Part shown: positions 46,032-54,387 of the stretch, one piece after another
How positions within the stretch are numbered: position 1 is the stretch's first letter
Layout: the number at the start of each line of letters is the position of its first letter
Source: Bacteroidota bacterium
GTDB lineage: Bacteria > Bacteroidota > Bacteroidia > Bacteroidales > FEN-979
Reading direction: 5' to 3'
DNA length: 64,000 nt
Assembly (NCBI GenBank): GCA_026391835.1
Contig: JAPLDF010000012.1
Span: 26,160 to 90,159, forward strand
Notes under the pieces: model-generated
The model's input: the letters and a program-made list of their open reading frames with translations, nothing else
Database searches by the model: none
Told to the model about the DNA's origin: nothing
Made by a program: the position numbers and the translations under genes

Positions 46032-47720
46032 TTATTTGGCAATCGTTGTTCCGTAGTTCTGAATTTTACCCTGCATAACCGGGGTCAACAGCTTTAACAG
46101 TTCTGCGTTGTAAGCGCCGGAGGGTATGTAAGGTACCGTGTAGTTGAATAACTGGTAGGCTGCGACGGCATAGTAGCGCGAAAGCGCCGGCAAAGAGCCC
46201 TCAGGGGCTATAGGATCCACATCGGTTGCAAAGATTGAAATGGAATTGTCGCTGTTGCGGGCGATGTCGAATGTGCGGAACTCCTGGGGGAAGTCCTTTA
46301 GCGACGGGGTTTCAACCACCCAGAAACCGAGTTCAGGATGTGCCGGGTCCGTCGACGGTTGCGGGGTAACTGCATTGATATGGCGATGACCCGATATCCA
46401 CAGCATGAGGTTTGGGTAGTGGTGAAGCGTGGCAAGCAGCGAATCTTCGGTGATGGGTGCCGAGGTGTTCCACAGGCCTTTGCCGATGCCTACCGGTATG
46501 TGCGCCGCGATGATCATGAGTTTGCCTTCTGCCTGACCCTTGTCAAGTTCACTGATAAGCCAGCTGAAACGAGCCGGGTCAAGAGAACTGTGGGCATAAT
46601 CGGAAACGGGCGGATCACTGTCCACCTGGGTGTCATCGAGCACGATGACCCTTACTGGCAGGTCAGCTTTTGGTTCGAACGCGTAGCATGCGAATCCCGT
46701 GGTTACGTTGCTTTGACTGAATCCATGCCCGGACGGATTGGAGGATGTATTGAAAAATTCTCCGATCCACTCATCTCTCCGCAGCGACCGGCGGTTCGGA
46801 TCGGCTGCAAGCATCTGTGGAGGAGTTAAGAAGGTCGATTCGGCGCCTGCGCCAAAAACGTCGCCAAGAATTGTCCGGCCATCAATGGAGCCCATGTAAT
46901 ACCCCCTGGAATTTAAGTTGCCGTCGGGAGGGTTCCCCTGGTTGACAATATCGAGCCCTGTATAACTCTGCCTGATGTACTCGTTTGCAGGGTATGCCCC
47001 CACCCAGAAATGATCGTGGTTGCCCAGGGCCTGGTACCAGGGAACCGACTTGTCGAGCCCTTCCGCCTGGTACTCATCCTGGTAATCGTTATCCGGCCCG
47101 GCGATCGGGTCGTCCTTCGTCCCGGAGTCGGGGTTGATGAGTTTGCCGTCAAGCACATCTATGAACCATCTCAGCTCATTCAACTGTGTGTTGTTGCAAT
47201 CATCGCCCAGTGAAATGCCAAAATCGAACTTCTGCTGTTTGTGAAGGACATTGATCGTATGCACCGCTGCGTTGAGAACCTGCGTTGTTAAAAGCATCGA
47301 TGCCGAATAGCATGAAACATTGGTGTTTTTATAACCTGAAAAAATGACCTGGGCAGGGGTTTCCTTGTCGCAGAGATGGATATCGGACATCGTGAAAAAA
47401 CTTAACAGGTTCGCAGCTTTTGTGACTGCCGTGCCGGGGTAACCGCCGGGCATGATAACCATCCTTTTTTGATAAGGCAGTCCAGGGCCGTATTGCCAGC
47501 CGCCATAACCGTAAAGGGGATATTTGGAAACTTCGTAAGCATAAATCGGCGGCGGGAAAGGAGAAATGGTATTGGGGACTATTGTTCGGTCAAGTGTTGT
47601 ATAAACCCTCGCAACTACCGGGGCATATGTGCTGTCCTCCTTGTGGCAGCTGATGTTGAGAATTGATACAAACCCCAATGCTGTCAGCAGGTAAATCCAT
47701 GATCTGATTTGAGTTTTCAT
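46032..47720 (-). CDS. Metallophosphoesterase lipoprotein, TIGR03768-like
   Basis: 562 residues. The lipoprotein signal is SWIYLLTALGFVSILNISC (Cys near 25). Metal-binding motifs are FTMSDIHLCD, GISLGDDCNNTQ, YQALGNHDHFWVG, IIAAHIPVG and LWISGHRHINAV, in order. The long insertions between motifs and the TPQPSTDPAHPELGFWVVETPSLKDFPQEFR segment are those of the TIGR03768 family as I recall it. Its substrate is unknown. Unlike its neighbour at 44745 it lacks a T9SS tail and is probably anchored by lipid. The 261-bp gap upstream to 47982 shows no gene and no clear -7 box. Confidence 0.85.
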   Translation of the reverse strand: MKTQIRSWIYLLTALGFVSILNISCHKEDSTYAPVVARVYTTLDRTIVPNTISPFPPPIYAYEVSKYPLYGYGGWQYGPGLPYQKRMVIMPGGYPGTAVTKAANLLSFFTMSDIHLCDKETPAQVIFSGYKNTNVSCYSASMLLTTQVLNAAVHTINVLHKQQKFDFGISLGDDCNNTQLNELRWFIDVLDGKLINPDSGTKDDPIAGPDNDYQDEYQAEGLDKSVPWYQALGNHDHFWVGAYPANEYIRQSYTGLDIVNQGNPPDGNLNSRGYYMGSIDGRTILGDVFGAGAESTFLTPPQMLAADPNRRSLRRDEWIGEFFNTSSNPSGHGFSQSNVTTGFACYAFEPKADLPVRVIVLDDTQVDSDPPVSDYAHSSLDPARFSWLISELDKGQAEGKLMIIAAHIPVGIGKGLWNTSAPITEDSLLATLHHYPNLMLWISGHRHINAVTPQPSTDPAHPELGFWVVETPSLKDFPQEFRTFDIARNSDNSISIFATDVDPIAPEGSLPALSRYYAVAAYQLFNYTVPYIPSGAYNAELLKLLTPVMQGKIQNYGTTIAK

Positions 47721-47981
47721 TTGAGAGCGGTTTTCTTGTTTTTGTTTCCCGGGTTTTAATTTATGGGATAACGTGCGTCATCGCGGTTTCAGGTACATTT
47801 ATGCATTCGCAGCAACCGGCTAACCTATTGCAAAACTGAATTGAATTTTCAACATGGGTTGTAAGGGATACGGAAATACGTTGTAGGGGAAACCCTTGTT
47901 TTGGTGCAGGTGTTCCCCCTACAATGCTTTAAATACCTGGCAGTCCGGGGATGTTGCCAGGAAAAAAACCGAAGAAGAAAA

Positions 47982-49562
47982 TTACCGGATCTGTCTTTTC
48001 CTGCCTGAAAATGCCACCAGCAGCAGGATTGCCGTGATTCCAAGTAAATAGTGCGCAACTCCCATGGTGTGCGATTCTTTTATTGCACCGGTTAAATCGA
48101 AAAAGGGGGCCCCGTTCAGCATGCCGTAAACCATTACGGTGAACAGAACCTCGAACAGTTTGCTGCCCCCCGTGAGGATCCCCGAAGCGACTGCAAAGGC
48201 AGGAACGAACAAGGCTCCGGCGAGAATGGCATAGGCGCCATAAAAATTGCCGCCTGCTAGCACCCGCACAAAAACCGGCAGCGCAAGCGAGATGGTGATC
48301 AGGGCCGCTGCCGACAGCGTGGCAGGCAGCTGGCGCTGAAGCGGGAATGCGGCGGAGAAAATATATTCATTGCACCGGTGGGTGATCTCCCTCGATCCAA
48401 GTTTCGAAAGGATTAAAACCTGGAAAAACCAAAGCAAAGGCAAAATGTATTTAAGGGCTATCCCAAGTGGTGCGAAAGCCGAAGCAATGAACAATCCGGC
48501 GGTGACGATCATCCATAGGTTTGATTTCCCCCTGGTCATCAGCCTCAGCTCTGCCTTCACCAGCCCGGCGAAACTAAACCCGGCCTGCATTTCCGGGAGA
48601 TCACGGTACCTGGCCCCGATCGCAATAGCGTCACCTTTAAAAGCTGCACTCTTTTTCTTCCTGAACCATGTAGACCGCTCCCTGCGTTCCCTGACTTCAG
48701 GCGTGTCGAACCTGTTGAAAAAAACGGAAGCCGCCAGCACCAGTCCGAAGGCCATCACCATCCAGAAAATCCGGTACAGGAAGATCGTGGATGTCCAGTT
48801 CATCCCCTGCCAGGTAAAGACCTTGCAGGCTGCAACCTGGTCTGTGATCATGATCCCGGTGCCCGACTGCCCGTTCCAGTCGGGATGAACGACCGAAACA
48901 GCATTTGTTATTTCCAGCATACAGGTATTCACCCCAAGGACGTCGGAGGCCGGAGTCCAGAGGCTGGCAGAAACAAGGACCGTCCAGAGGAAAAAATAGG
49001 CGATGTTGACAAATCCCCTGCCCACCCCGGGAAGTGCATCGAAAAACAAGGCAACCGACGCGAGGATAAACATGGCGGGAGCCGTCAGCAGGAGCAAAGG
49101 TAAAAGCAGTTTGCCCGGCTCCAGGTGGCTGGTCTCACCCCGGACAAGGAACATGACGACGGTCATCGCCGCAATGACCAGCAGCATCAGCAGGAGCACC
49201 GCAAAGTTGCTGATCAGTTTCCCGGTAAGGTATTGCAAACGGGTGATGCGGGTGGTGGCAATGATCTGCCCGACGCCGGTGGTGATGTCACGTTGCACGG
49301 CGTTGCTCACCACGTAAAAGCCGACCAGGGCAAAGAAGGGAACACACATGGACACCATGCTGCCAATCCATGCTGAATTGTAAAACCCGCGGTAGTTTCC
49401 CAGTGTAACCATCCTGTACCCTGCATCAAGGGGCGGCACAAAGGAATAGATGAGAAATACGCAGGCTCCAAGCGCAATGAGGAAATAATAGCTTCGTACC
49501 CGTTCCAGGAAGTCGGCTTTGGCAATGTGAAAGATGCTGTTGACGGTGTATCCGGTTTCCAT
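47982..49562 (-). CDS. ABC-2 type transporter permease, double-length
   Basis: 526 residues with about twelve hydrophobic segments in two halves, separated by a cytoplasmic region (FFNRFDTPEVRERRERSTWFRKKKSA to KAELRLMTRGKSNLW). Loop motifs such as VSNAVQRDITTGVGQIIATTRITRLQYLTGKL and GSREITHRCNEYIFSAAFPLQRQ appear once per half, so the protein is a fused pair of ABC-2 permease units. The start ATG lies one base after the ATPase stop (TAATATG), so the two genes are coupled. Substrate unknown. Confidence 0.85.
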   Translation of the reverse strand: METGYTVNSIFHIAKADFLERVRSYYFLIALGACVFLIYSFVPPLDAGYRMVTLGNYRGFYNSAWIGSMVSMCVPFFALVGFYVVSNAVQRDITTGVGQIIATTRITRLQYLTGKLISNFAVLLLMLLVIAAMTVVMFLVRGETSHLEPGKLLLPLLLLTAPAMFILASVALFFDALPGVGRGFVNIAYFFLWTVLVSASLWTPASDVLGVNTCMLEITNAVSVVHPDWNGQSGTGIMITDQVAACKVFTWQGMNWTSTIFLYRIFWMVMAFGLVLAASVFFNRFDTPEVRERRERSTWFRKKKSAAFKGDAIAIGARYRDLPEMQAGFSFAGLVKAELRLMTRGKSNLWMIVTAGLFIASAFAPLGIALKYILPLLWFFQVLILSKLGSREITHRCNEYIFSAAFPLQRQLPATLSAAALITISLALPVFVRVLAGGNFYGAYAILAGALFVPAFAVASGILTGGSKLFEVLFTVMVYGMLNGAPFFDLTGAIKESHTMGVAHYLLGITAILLLVAFSGRKRQIR

Positions 49563-49563
49563 A

Positions 49564-50277
49564 TTATCCCCCGTTTTTTGCTGCCGCGATCACACGCAGG
49601 TAGGCATCTTCAAGACTCCCCTGCCCATGAAGGAAGTCGTGTTCAAGCACCCTGCCCTGGTATACGATGGCGATGTCGCCGGCAATGGTTTCAATATCGG
49701 AAACGATATGGGAGGAGAGGATGATGATCCGTTCGCCCGACAGTTCCGCAAGCAGGTTCCGGAAACGGATGCGTTCCTCGGGATCGAGCCCGACCGTAGG
49801 CTCATCGAGGATCAGCAGCTTCGGGTCGCCGATCAGCACCTGTGCAATGCCAATCCGCTGCTTCATGCCTCCCGAATAGGTCCCGATCGGGCGGTTCCTG
49901 ACAGCTGCCAGGTTGAGTTCATCCAGCAGCGGTTCAATCCTGGCTTTTATGTTTTTTCCTGAAAATCCCTTGATTGCCGCAATATACCCGAGAAACTCCA
50001 TGGCCGTAAGGTTCGGGTAAACACCGAAGTCCTGGGGGAGGTATCCAAGCACCTTTCGTACCTGGTTGGGAAACTTGACGATATCGACGCCATTGAGGGT
50101 GACCGTCCCTGCTGTCGGCCGGGAGATGGTGGCCAGGATGCGCATGAGGGTCGATTTCCCGGCCCCATTGGGACCGATCAGTCCCAGTATCCCGTTGGTT
50201 AACTCAAGGTTGAAATCTTTCAACCCGAATTTATCGCCTTTGTATTTTTTGGTAAGGCCTTTGATTGAAATCTCCAT
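49564..50277 (-). CDS. ABC transporter ATP-binding protein
   Basis: 237 residues. Walker A is LIGPNGAGKSTLMR, the signature YSGGMKQRIGIAQV, Walker B LLILDEPTVGLDPEER, and the H-loop SSHIVSDIE. The Q-loop is in GYLPQDFGVYPNLT. It lacks the long C-terminal tail of the ATPase at 13206, so the two ABC systems are not recent duplicates. It forms a two-gene operon with the fused permease. Confidence 0.92.
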   Translation of the reverse strand: MEISIKGLTKKYKGDKFGLKDFNLELTNGILGLIGPNGAGKSTLMRILATISRPTAGTVTLNGVDIVKFPNQVRKVLGYLPQDFGVYPNLTAMEFLGYIAAIKGFSGKNIKARIEPLLDELNLAAVRNRPIGTYSGGMKQRIGIAQVLIGDPKLLILDEPTVGLDPEERIRFRNLLAELSGERIIILSSHIVSDIETIAGDIAIVYQGRVLEHDFLHGQGSLEDAYLRVIAAAKNGG

Positions 50278-50301
50278 CGTGCTTCCGTTTTCCCGCTGAC
50301 T

Positions 50302-50331
50302 GTTTGAACCTGAAAAACCGCAGGCTCAAAC
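50302..50331 (-). repeat. Hairpin in the leader of the ABC operon
   Basis: An 11-bp inverted repeat (50302-50312 with 50321-50331) and an 8-nt loop lies 25 bp before the ATPase start. On the minus-strand RNA the only imperfect pair is a G-U wobble, so the structure fits a minus-strand transcript. No T-run follows. It could be an RNA-stability element or a weak terminator of the dienelactone hydrolase gene. Confidence 0.45.
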
Positions 50332-50415
50332 GCCCTGGCTGTTTCGGATTTGACGGGCAGAAGGGGAATCAGTTACACAAAATGTTCCAACCTGGCAAAA
50401 GTGTCGGGAAGATGG

Positions 50416-51234
50416 CTATTTTTCAAACAGCCTGGCGAGAAATGTTTTCATGTCGTTCCAGGAGTCCTTGTCGGCCACGGCATTGTATTCGATCGGCATG
50501 TTGAATTTCTTGCCGGTCTTTGTGGCGTCGGGATTGGTAAATGCGTGGGTGGCATTGGCGTATATCCTGAAGGTGTAGTCTGCGCCGATGGAATCCATTT
50601 GCTGTTTGAATGCATCCACATCATGCTGCGGAACAAACTGATCGCTGCCCCCGTGGCAAACCAGGATCTTTGCTTTTAACAGTTTTTTATCCGCAGGAAC
50701 ACCCCCGAGGCCCCCGTGGAAACTTACCACGCCTTCCAGGTCTGCGCCCAGTTTTGCAGCATTCAGCACCGCGAAACCGCCAAAACAATAGCCAATGGCA
50801 GCAACGCGCGAGGGATCGGCCTGCGGAAATTCTTTTACTTTTTGAATGGCAGCATCCAGCCTGCTTTTTGCAAGCTGCGGATCTTTGTAAAATGGTGTGG
50901 CAAGTCCCTGGGCCTCTGCCGGGCTGGCCGCAATGACGCCGTTGCCGAAGAGGTCGGCAGCCATGGCAAAATATCCCAGTTCGGCGAGTTTCCGGGCCCG
51001 CATTTTTGCGTAATCATTCAGCCCCCACCATTCGTGCACGACCAGCACAACCGGCCGGGTGCCTTTCAGGTTTTCGTCCCAGGCGATAAATCCCTTCAGG
51101 GTAACGCCGTTGCATACATAGGTTACCTGTTCTTCCCTGATCCGTGGTGGCATTTTGGCTGAATTTGAAAATGACTGCAGGGTGATCATAACCATGCAGA
51201 TAAAAATGATATTGCGAAAATGATGCTGTGTCAT
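50416..51234 (-). CDS. Secreted dienelactone hydrolase-family protein
   Basis: 272 residues from the ATG at 51234 (279 from 51255). A hydrophobic leader (NIIFICMVMITLQSFSNSA) suggests export. The alpha/beta-hydrolase core shows VVLVVHEWWGLND (oxyanion loop), the nucleophile motif AAIGYCFGGFAVL with a cysteine (GYCFGG), LVCHGGSDQFVP with the acid, and YANATHAFTNPDA with the His. The Cys-Asp-His triad is that of dienelactone hydrolase (PF01738). Exported members are common in Bacteroidota and may act on other esters; the substrate is not known. It has a promoter with an overlapping palindrome. Confidence 0.87.
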   Translation of the reverse strand: MTQHHFRNIIFICMVMITLQSFSNSAKMPPRIREEQVTYVCNGVTLKGFIAWDENLKGTRPVVLVVHEWWGLNDYAKMRARKLAELGYFAMAADLFGNGVIAASPAEAQGLATPFYKDPQLAKSRLDAAIQKVKEFPQADPSRVAAIGYCFGGFAVLNAAKLGADLEGVVSFHGGLGGVPADKKLLKAKILVCHGGSDQFVPQHDVDAFKQQMDSIGADYTFRIYANATHAFTNPDATKTGKKFNMPIEYNAVADKDSWNDMKTFLARLFEK

Positions 51235-51278
51235 ACCGGTAGTAATGAATGTCATTGAACGTAAACTGCTGAGAGGTG

Positions 51279-51313
51279 CAAAAGTAGTTGTATTCCCGTT
51301 CTTATTTAGAACG
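51279..51313 (-). promoter_or_regulatory. Promoter with candidate operator for the dienelactone hydrolase gene
   Basis: The minus-strand -7 box TACTTTTG (51286-51279) is preceded by a palindrome CGTTCT-TATTT-AGAACG (51297-51313), which occupies the region between the -7 and -33 positions. A factor bound there would block RNA polymerase. Confidence 0.45.
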
Positions 51314-51355
51314 ATTATAGTTAAAAATTGTTAAATGAAAAGATCAGCCGGTTCA

Positions 51356-51428
51356 CTGCCAGGCAGCATAATTCCATTCTTGACAACATAAGGTTCTACT
51401 CGAGCTGGAGGCGGCTGAGCTGGGAATC
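51356..51428 (-). pseudogene. Decayed duplicate of the TolC C-terminal coding sequence
   Basis: The minus strand reads KDSQLSRLQLE, a TAG stop, then NLMLSRMELCCLA. The end of the TolC gene encodes KDSQLSRLQFEYNLMLSRME and LCRLA at the same spacing. The two DNA copies are offset by exactly 101 bp along the aligned stretch. This is either a 101-bp tandem duplication or the last trace of a second TolC gene. Confidence 0.75.
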
Positions 51429-51439
51429 CTTCCTGATCA

Positions 51440-52747
51440 TCACCACCACCTTACGCCTGCCAGGCGGCACAGCTCCATCCGCGACAGCATAAGGTTATAC
51501 TCGAACTGGAGGCGGCTGAGCTGGGAATCTTTGTAATTGGTGAGGGAAGTAAGCAGGTCGAGGTTGGTGATGACCCCGTATTTATAGCGGTCGGCCGCCA
51601 GGTCCATGGCAAGCTGGGCCTGTTTGATCAGGGTGTCTGCACTGCCAAGTTTTTTCCGGTTCTTCCCGATGTCGTCGAGGGCGTTCAGCAGGTCCTTGTT
51701 CAGGGTGACTTTCTGCGATTCAAGCGACAATTTTGTGGCGTTCAGGTTGATGGTGGCAAGCTTCTTCTGCAAGCCCGGGCGGGAAGCCGAAAGGATCGGG
51801 ATGGAGACTCCCGCTCCCACGTAGTAGTTGAACATTGGAAGGTCAATCTCCGGCATGAACCCGTTTTTATAACCCAGCCCTGCAATGAAATTCAGGGTAG
51901 GCAACTGGTTCCGGCCCGCCGAAACGATATCCCACCCGGCAGATTTGATTTTATCACCGGCGATCCTGATTTCGGGGTTGTTCCGGAAGGCAACGGCGAT
52001 GATCGAGTCGGTGGCAATGGTGAACGTGGACTGGTCAACGACGGTATCCGACAAGGAAGTTGTTTCACTGCTCCCGGTGAGCATCCGCAGCATGTTGTAT
52101 TGCTTGTTCAGCTGGGTAGTCAGGTCGGTATAGAAATTTTCGGCATTGGTATATTTCACCTGTGTCGAAACCAGGTCATAGGTGAGCGCATCCCCGTTTT
52201 TAACCTTCACCCCGATCTGCTGCAGCGTGGTTTGCAGCAGGTTGATCTGTTCCTGCTGGACAACCAGGCTTTTGTTCAGGAAAATGATGGAATAGTACAC
52301 CTGGGCTACCTGGTATGCAAGCTGGGTTTTGAAGCTGTCAAGGTTGTCTTTCGAGGTTTCGAGGTCGCTTTTTGCCTTGTTGACAGTGGTGGGCGTTCTT
52401 AAATCGATCAACGGCTGGACGAGGCCGATCGACGCGTTGTAGTTGTCGGCGGGCTGTATCTTCACCTCCTGGAACTGACCTTCCCCGGTCGGGAACTTGA
52501 TGGCCGGTGTAGGGTACTGGCGGCGGTAGGAGAGGTCGCCGCCTGCAATGGGCAAATACCCTGCTTTTCCAAGGCTGACCTTCACCTCGCTCATCCTCAC
52601 CAGCTCGTTCATCTCCCCCACGCGGGGATATTTCTGAAACGACTGTTCCACGAACTGTTTCAGCGATGCCGGAACCACAACCTGCTGCGCCGGCAAAATG
52701 TTGAGGAACAGGAAAATTGCAAATAATACATATAGCGTTCTCATCAT
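51440..52747 (-). CDS. TolC-family outer-membrane efflux protein
   Basis: 435 residues, signal peptide MMRTLYVLFAIFLFLNILPAQ; alternative ATGs lie at 52744 and 52753. Two OEP-type repeats with long coiled-coil helices are visible (for example VNKAKSDLETSKDNLDSFKTQLAYQVAQVYYSI and LSLESQKVTLNKDLLNALDDIGKNRKK). The family phrase IDLRTPTTVNKAKSDL begins the first, and SADTLIKQAQLAMDLAADRYKYGVITNLDLLTS the last. It forms the outer-membrane duct of the HlyD-MFS pump encoded upstream on the same strand. A 69-bp gap with a short direct repeat separates it from the MFS gene. Confidence 0.92.
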   Translation of the reverse strand: MMRTLYVLFAIFLFLNILPAQQVVVPASLKQFVEQSFQKYPRVGEMNELVRMSEVKVSLGKAGYLPIAGGDLSYRRQYPTPAIKFPTGEGQFQEVKIQPADNYNASIGLVQPLIDLRTPTTVNKAKSDLETSKDNLDSFKTQLAYQVAQVYYSIIFLNKSLVVQQEQINLLQTTLQQIGVKVKNGDALTYDLVSTQVKYTNAENFYTDLTTQLNKQYNMLRMLTGSSETTSLSDTVVDQSTFTIATDSIIAVAFRNNPEIRIAGDKIKSAGWDIVSAGRNQLPTLNFIAGLGYKNGFMPEIDLPMFNYYVGAGVSIPILSASRPGLQKKLATINLNATKLSLESQKVTLNKDLLNALDDIGKNRKKLGSADTLIKQAQLAMDLAADRYKYGVITNLDLLTSLTNYKDSQLSRLQFEYNLMLSRMELCRLAGVRWW

Positions 52748-52772
52748 ATCCAAAAAATTATGTAACCTCTCC

Positions 52773-52804
52773 GTTCAATATTCAAAATTCGTTGTTCAAT
52801 ATTC
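52773..52804. repeat. Short direct repeat between the MFS and TolC genes
   Basis: GTTCAATATTC occurs at 52773-52783 and again at 52794-52804, with a further ATATTC at about 52806-52811. AT-rich repeats of this kind occupy most of the gap; no function is evident. Confidence 0.6.
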
Positions 52805-52816
52805 GATATTCATTTT

Positions 52817-54379
52817 TCAATGCGCCTCTTCCGCCATTTCAACCTGCTCCGCGCTGATCCGCTTGTTGCGGGTGAAAAATATCAGCGGGAAGGCTGCCAG
52901 GATGAAGAGCGTTGCATACAGGAACGCATCGAGGTAACTGAGCATATAGGTTTGCTTCATGATCGTCAGTTCGATCACCTGGTAGGTTTGTTGCTGCAGG
53001 TTTGCTGCAACCGGCAGCTTTGACTGCAGCCCCTGGTAAACCTGGTTGTAACGTTCGGTGAACATTTGTCCCCCGCTGTAGATATTGCTGATCAGGTCGG
53101 TACGGTGAACCGCAACGCGATGTGCTATATAGTTGTTGATGATGGCGATGCCGAAGGAACCTCCGAGCTGGCGCATCATATTGTTCAGGGCAACCCCCTG
53201 CGGAATGTCTTTTGGCTGCAATCCCGCAACGGCCATGGCATTCAGCGGCACAAACAGGCAGGCAAGTCCTGCCCCCCTGATCATCAGCGGAAGAGCGAAA
53301 AAGCTCGAGGTAACATTCAGATCGGCCCGCGACATCAGGATCCCGAATCCCATGAGGGTGATAAACCCGATGGTGACAAAGAATTTCGGCGGGGTCCCTG
53401 CCTGGAGCCGCTTGCCGATGAACGGCATGAAGATCAGCGACAGGATGGATGCCGGCAGCAGGGTAAGCCCGGTTTCATAAGCCGTATAGCCCAGCACGCG
53501 TTGCAGCATCAGCGGGAAGACGAAGACGGATGTGAACAGGATGAATCCGACGATGAAGGTGAGCATGGTGGTCACCGTGAGGTTCCAGTCCTTGAGGATG
53601 CGCAGGTTCACCACCGGCTCCTTCTGCTGCAGCTCCCACCAGATAAAGGTTGCCAGGCCCACAACGGCAACAACCGTGAGCCAGATGATCAGCCTGGAGT
53701 CGAACCAGTCTTCGGCTTCCCCCCGTTCGAGCACATACTGCAGTGCCCCGATGCCGATGGTCAGCAGGAAGATCCCCGACCAGTCGATCCGGGGTTTTCC
53801 GTAGTCGTGGAGGCTGTCGGGGATAAACCGGTAGGTGAGCAGGCTGGCAATGATTCCGAAAGGAACGTTGATGTAGAAGATGAGCGGCCAGGAGTAGGTG
53901 TCGATGATGACGCCGCCTACCACGGGTCCGAGGGTGGGGCCGAGTACCACGCCCATGCCGAAGAGCGCTGCTGCAAGTCCGCGCTGTTTTCCCGGGAAGG
54001 TTTCAAACAGGATGGATTGGGATGTTGAGAGCAATCCGCCTCCTCCGAGTCCCTGCACGAACCGCCAGAGCACGATTTGCCACAGGGAGGTCGACATCCC
54101 GCAAAAGATGGATGCAATAGTGAAGATGGCGATGGAGGCCATGTAATAGCGCCGCCGGCCGAAATAGGCGGCCAGGAATCCCGTCATAGGAATGATGATC
54201 ACGTTGGCAATGGCATAGGAGGTGATCACCCAGGCAATGTCTTCGATGGAAGCGCCCAGGTTGCCGGCCATCTGGTTCAGCGCGACATTCACAATGGAGG
54301 TGTCGATCAGTTCCATGATGGCTGCTGAAATTGTGGTAACGGCGATAATGATTTTCGCTATTTTGTCGACAGATGCCAT
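52817..54379 (-). CDS. MFS multidrug exporter, DHA2/EmrB-QacA type
   Basis: 520 residues with 14 predicted membrane segments, as in the DHA2 group. Motif C-like and motif D sequences are visible: ELIDTSIVNVALNQMAGNLG in helix 1, GFLAAYFGRRRYYMASIAIF (motif A), WRFVQGLGGGGLLSTSQSIL and GMGVVLGPTLGPVVGGVIID (motif C). It is 8 bp downstream of the HlyD gene and followed by TolC, the EmrA-EmrB-TolC arrangement. It exports hydrophobic compounds using the proton gradient; which compounds is not known. Confidence 0.93.
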   Translation of the reverse strand: MASVDKIAKIIIAVTTISAAIMELIDTSIVNVALNQMAGNLGASIEDIAWVITSYAIANVIIIPMTGFLAAYFGRRRYYMASIAIFTIASIFCGMSTSLWQIVLWRFVQGLGGGGLLSTSQSILFETFPGKQRGLAAALFGMGVVLGPTLGPVVGGVIIDTYSWPLIFYINVPFGIIASLLTYRFIPDSLHDYGKPRIDWSGIFLLTIGIGALQYVLERGEAEDWFDSRLIIWLTVVAVVGLATFIWWELQQKEPVVNLRILKDWNLTVTTMLTFIVGFILFTSVFVFPLMLQRVLGYTAYETGLTLLPASILSLIFMPFIGKRLQAGTPPKFFVTIGFITLMGFGILMSRADLNVTSSFFALPLMIRGAGLACLFVPLNAMAVAGLQPKDIPQGVALNNMMRQLGGSFGIAIINNYIAHRVAVHRTDLISNIYSGGQMFTERYNQVYQGLQSKLPVAANLQQQTYQVIELTIMKQTYMLSYLDAFLYATLFILAAFPLIFFTRNKRISAEQVEMAEEAH

Positions 54380-54387
54380 CGCCGCGG

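Noticed and set aside
53066..54028. 320-residue plus-strand reading frame
   Set aside because: It is entirely antisense to the MFS exporter, which has clear family motifs. The frame is low-complexity (Asp/Gln/His-rich) as expected for the reverse of a membrane-protein gene.
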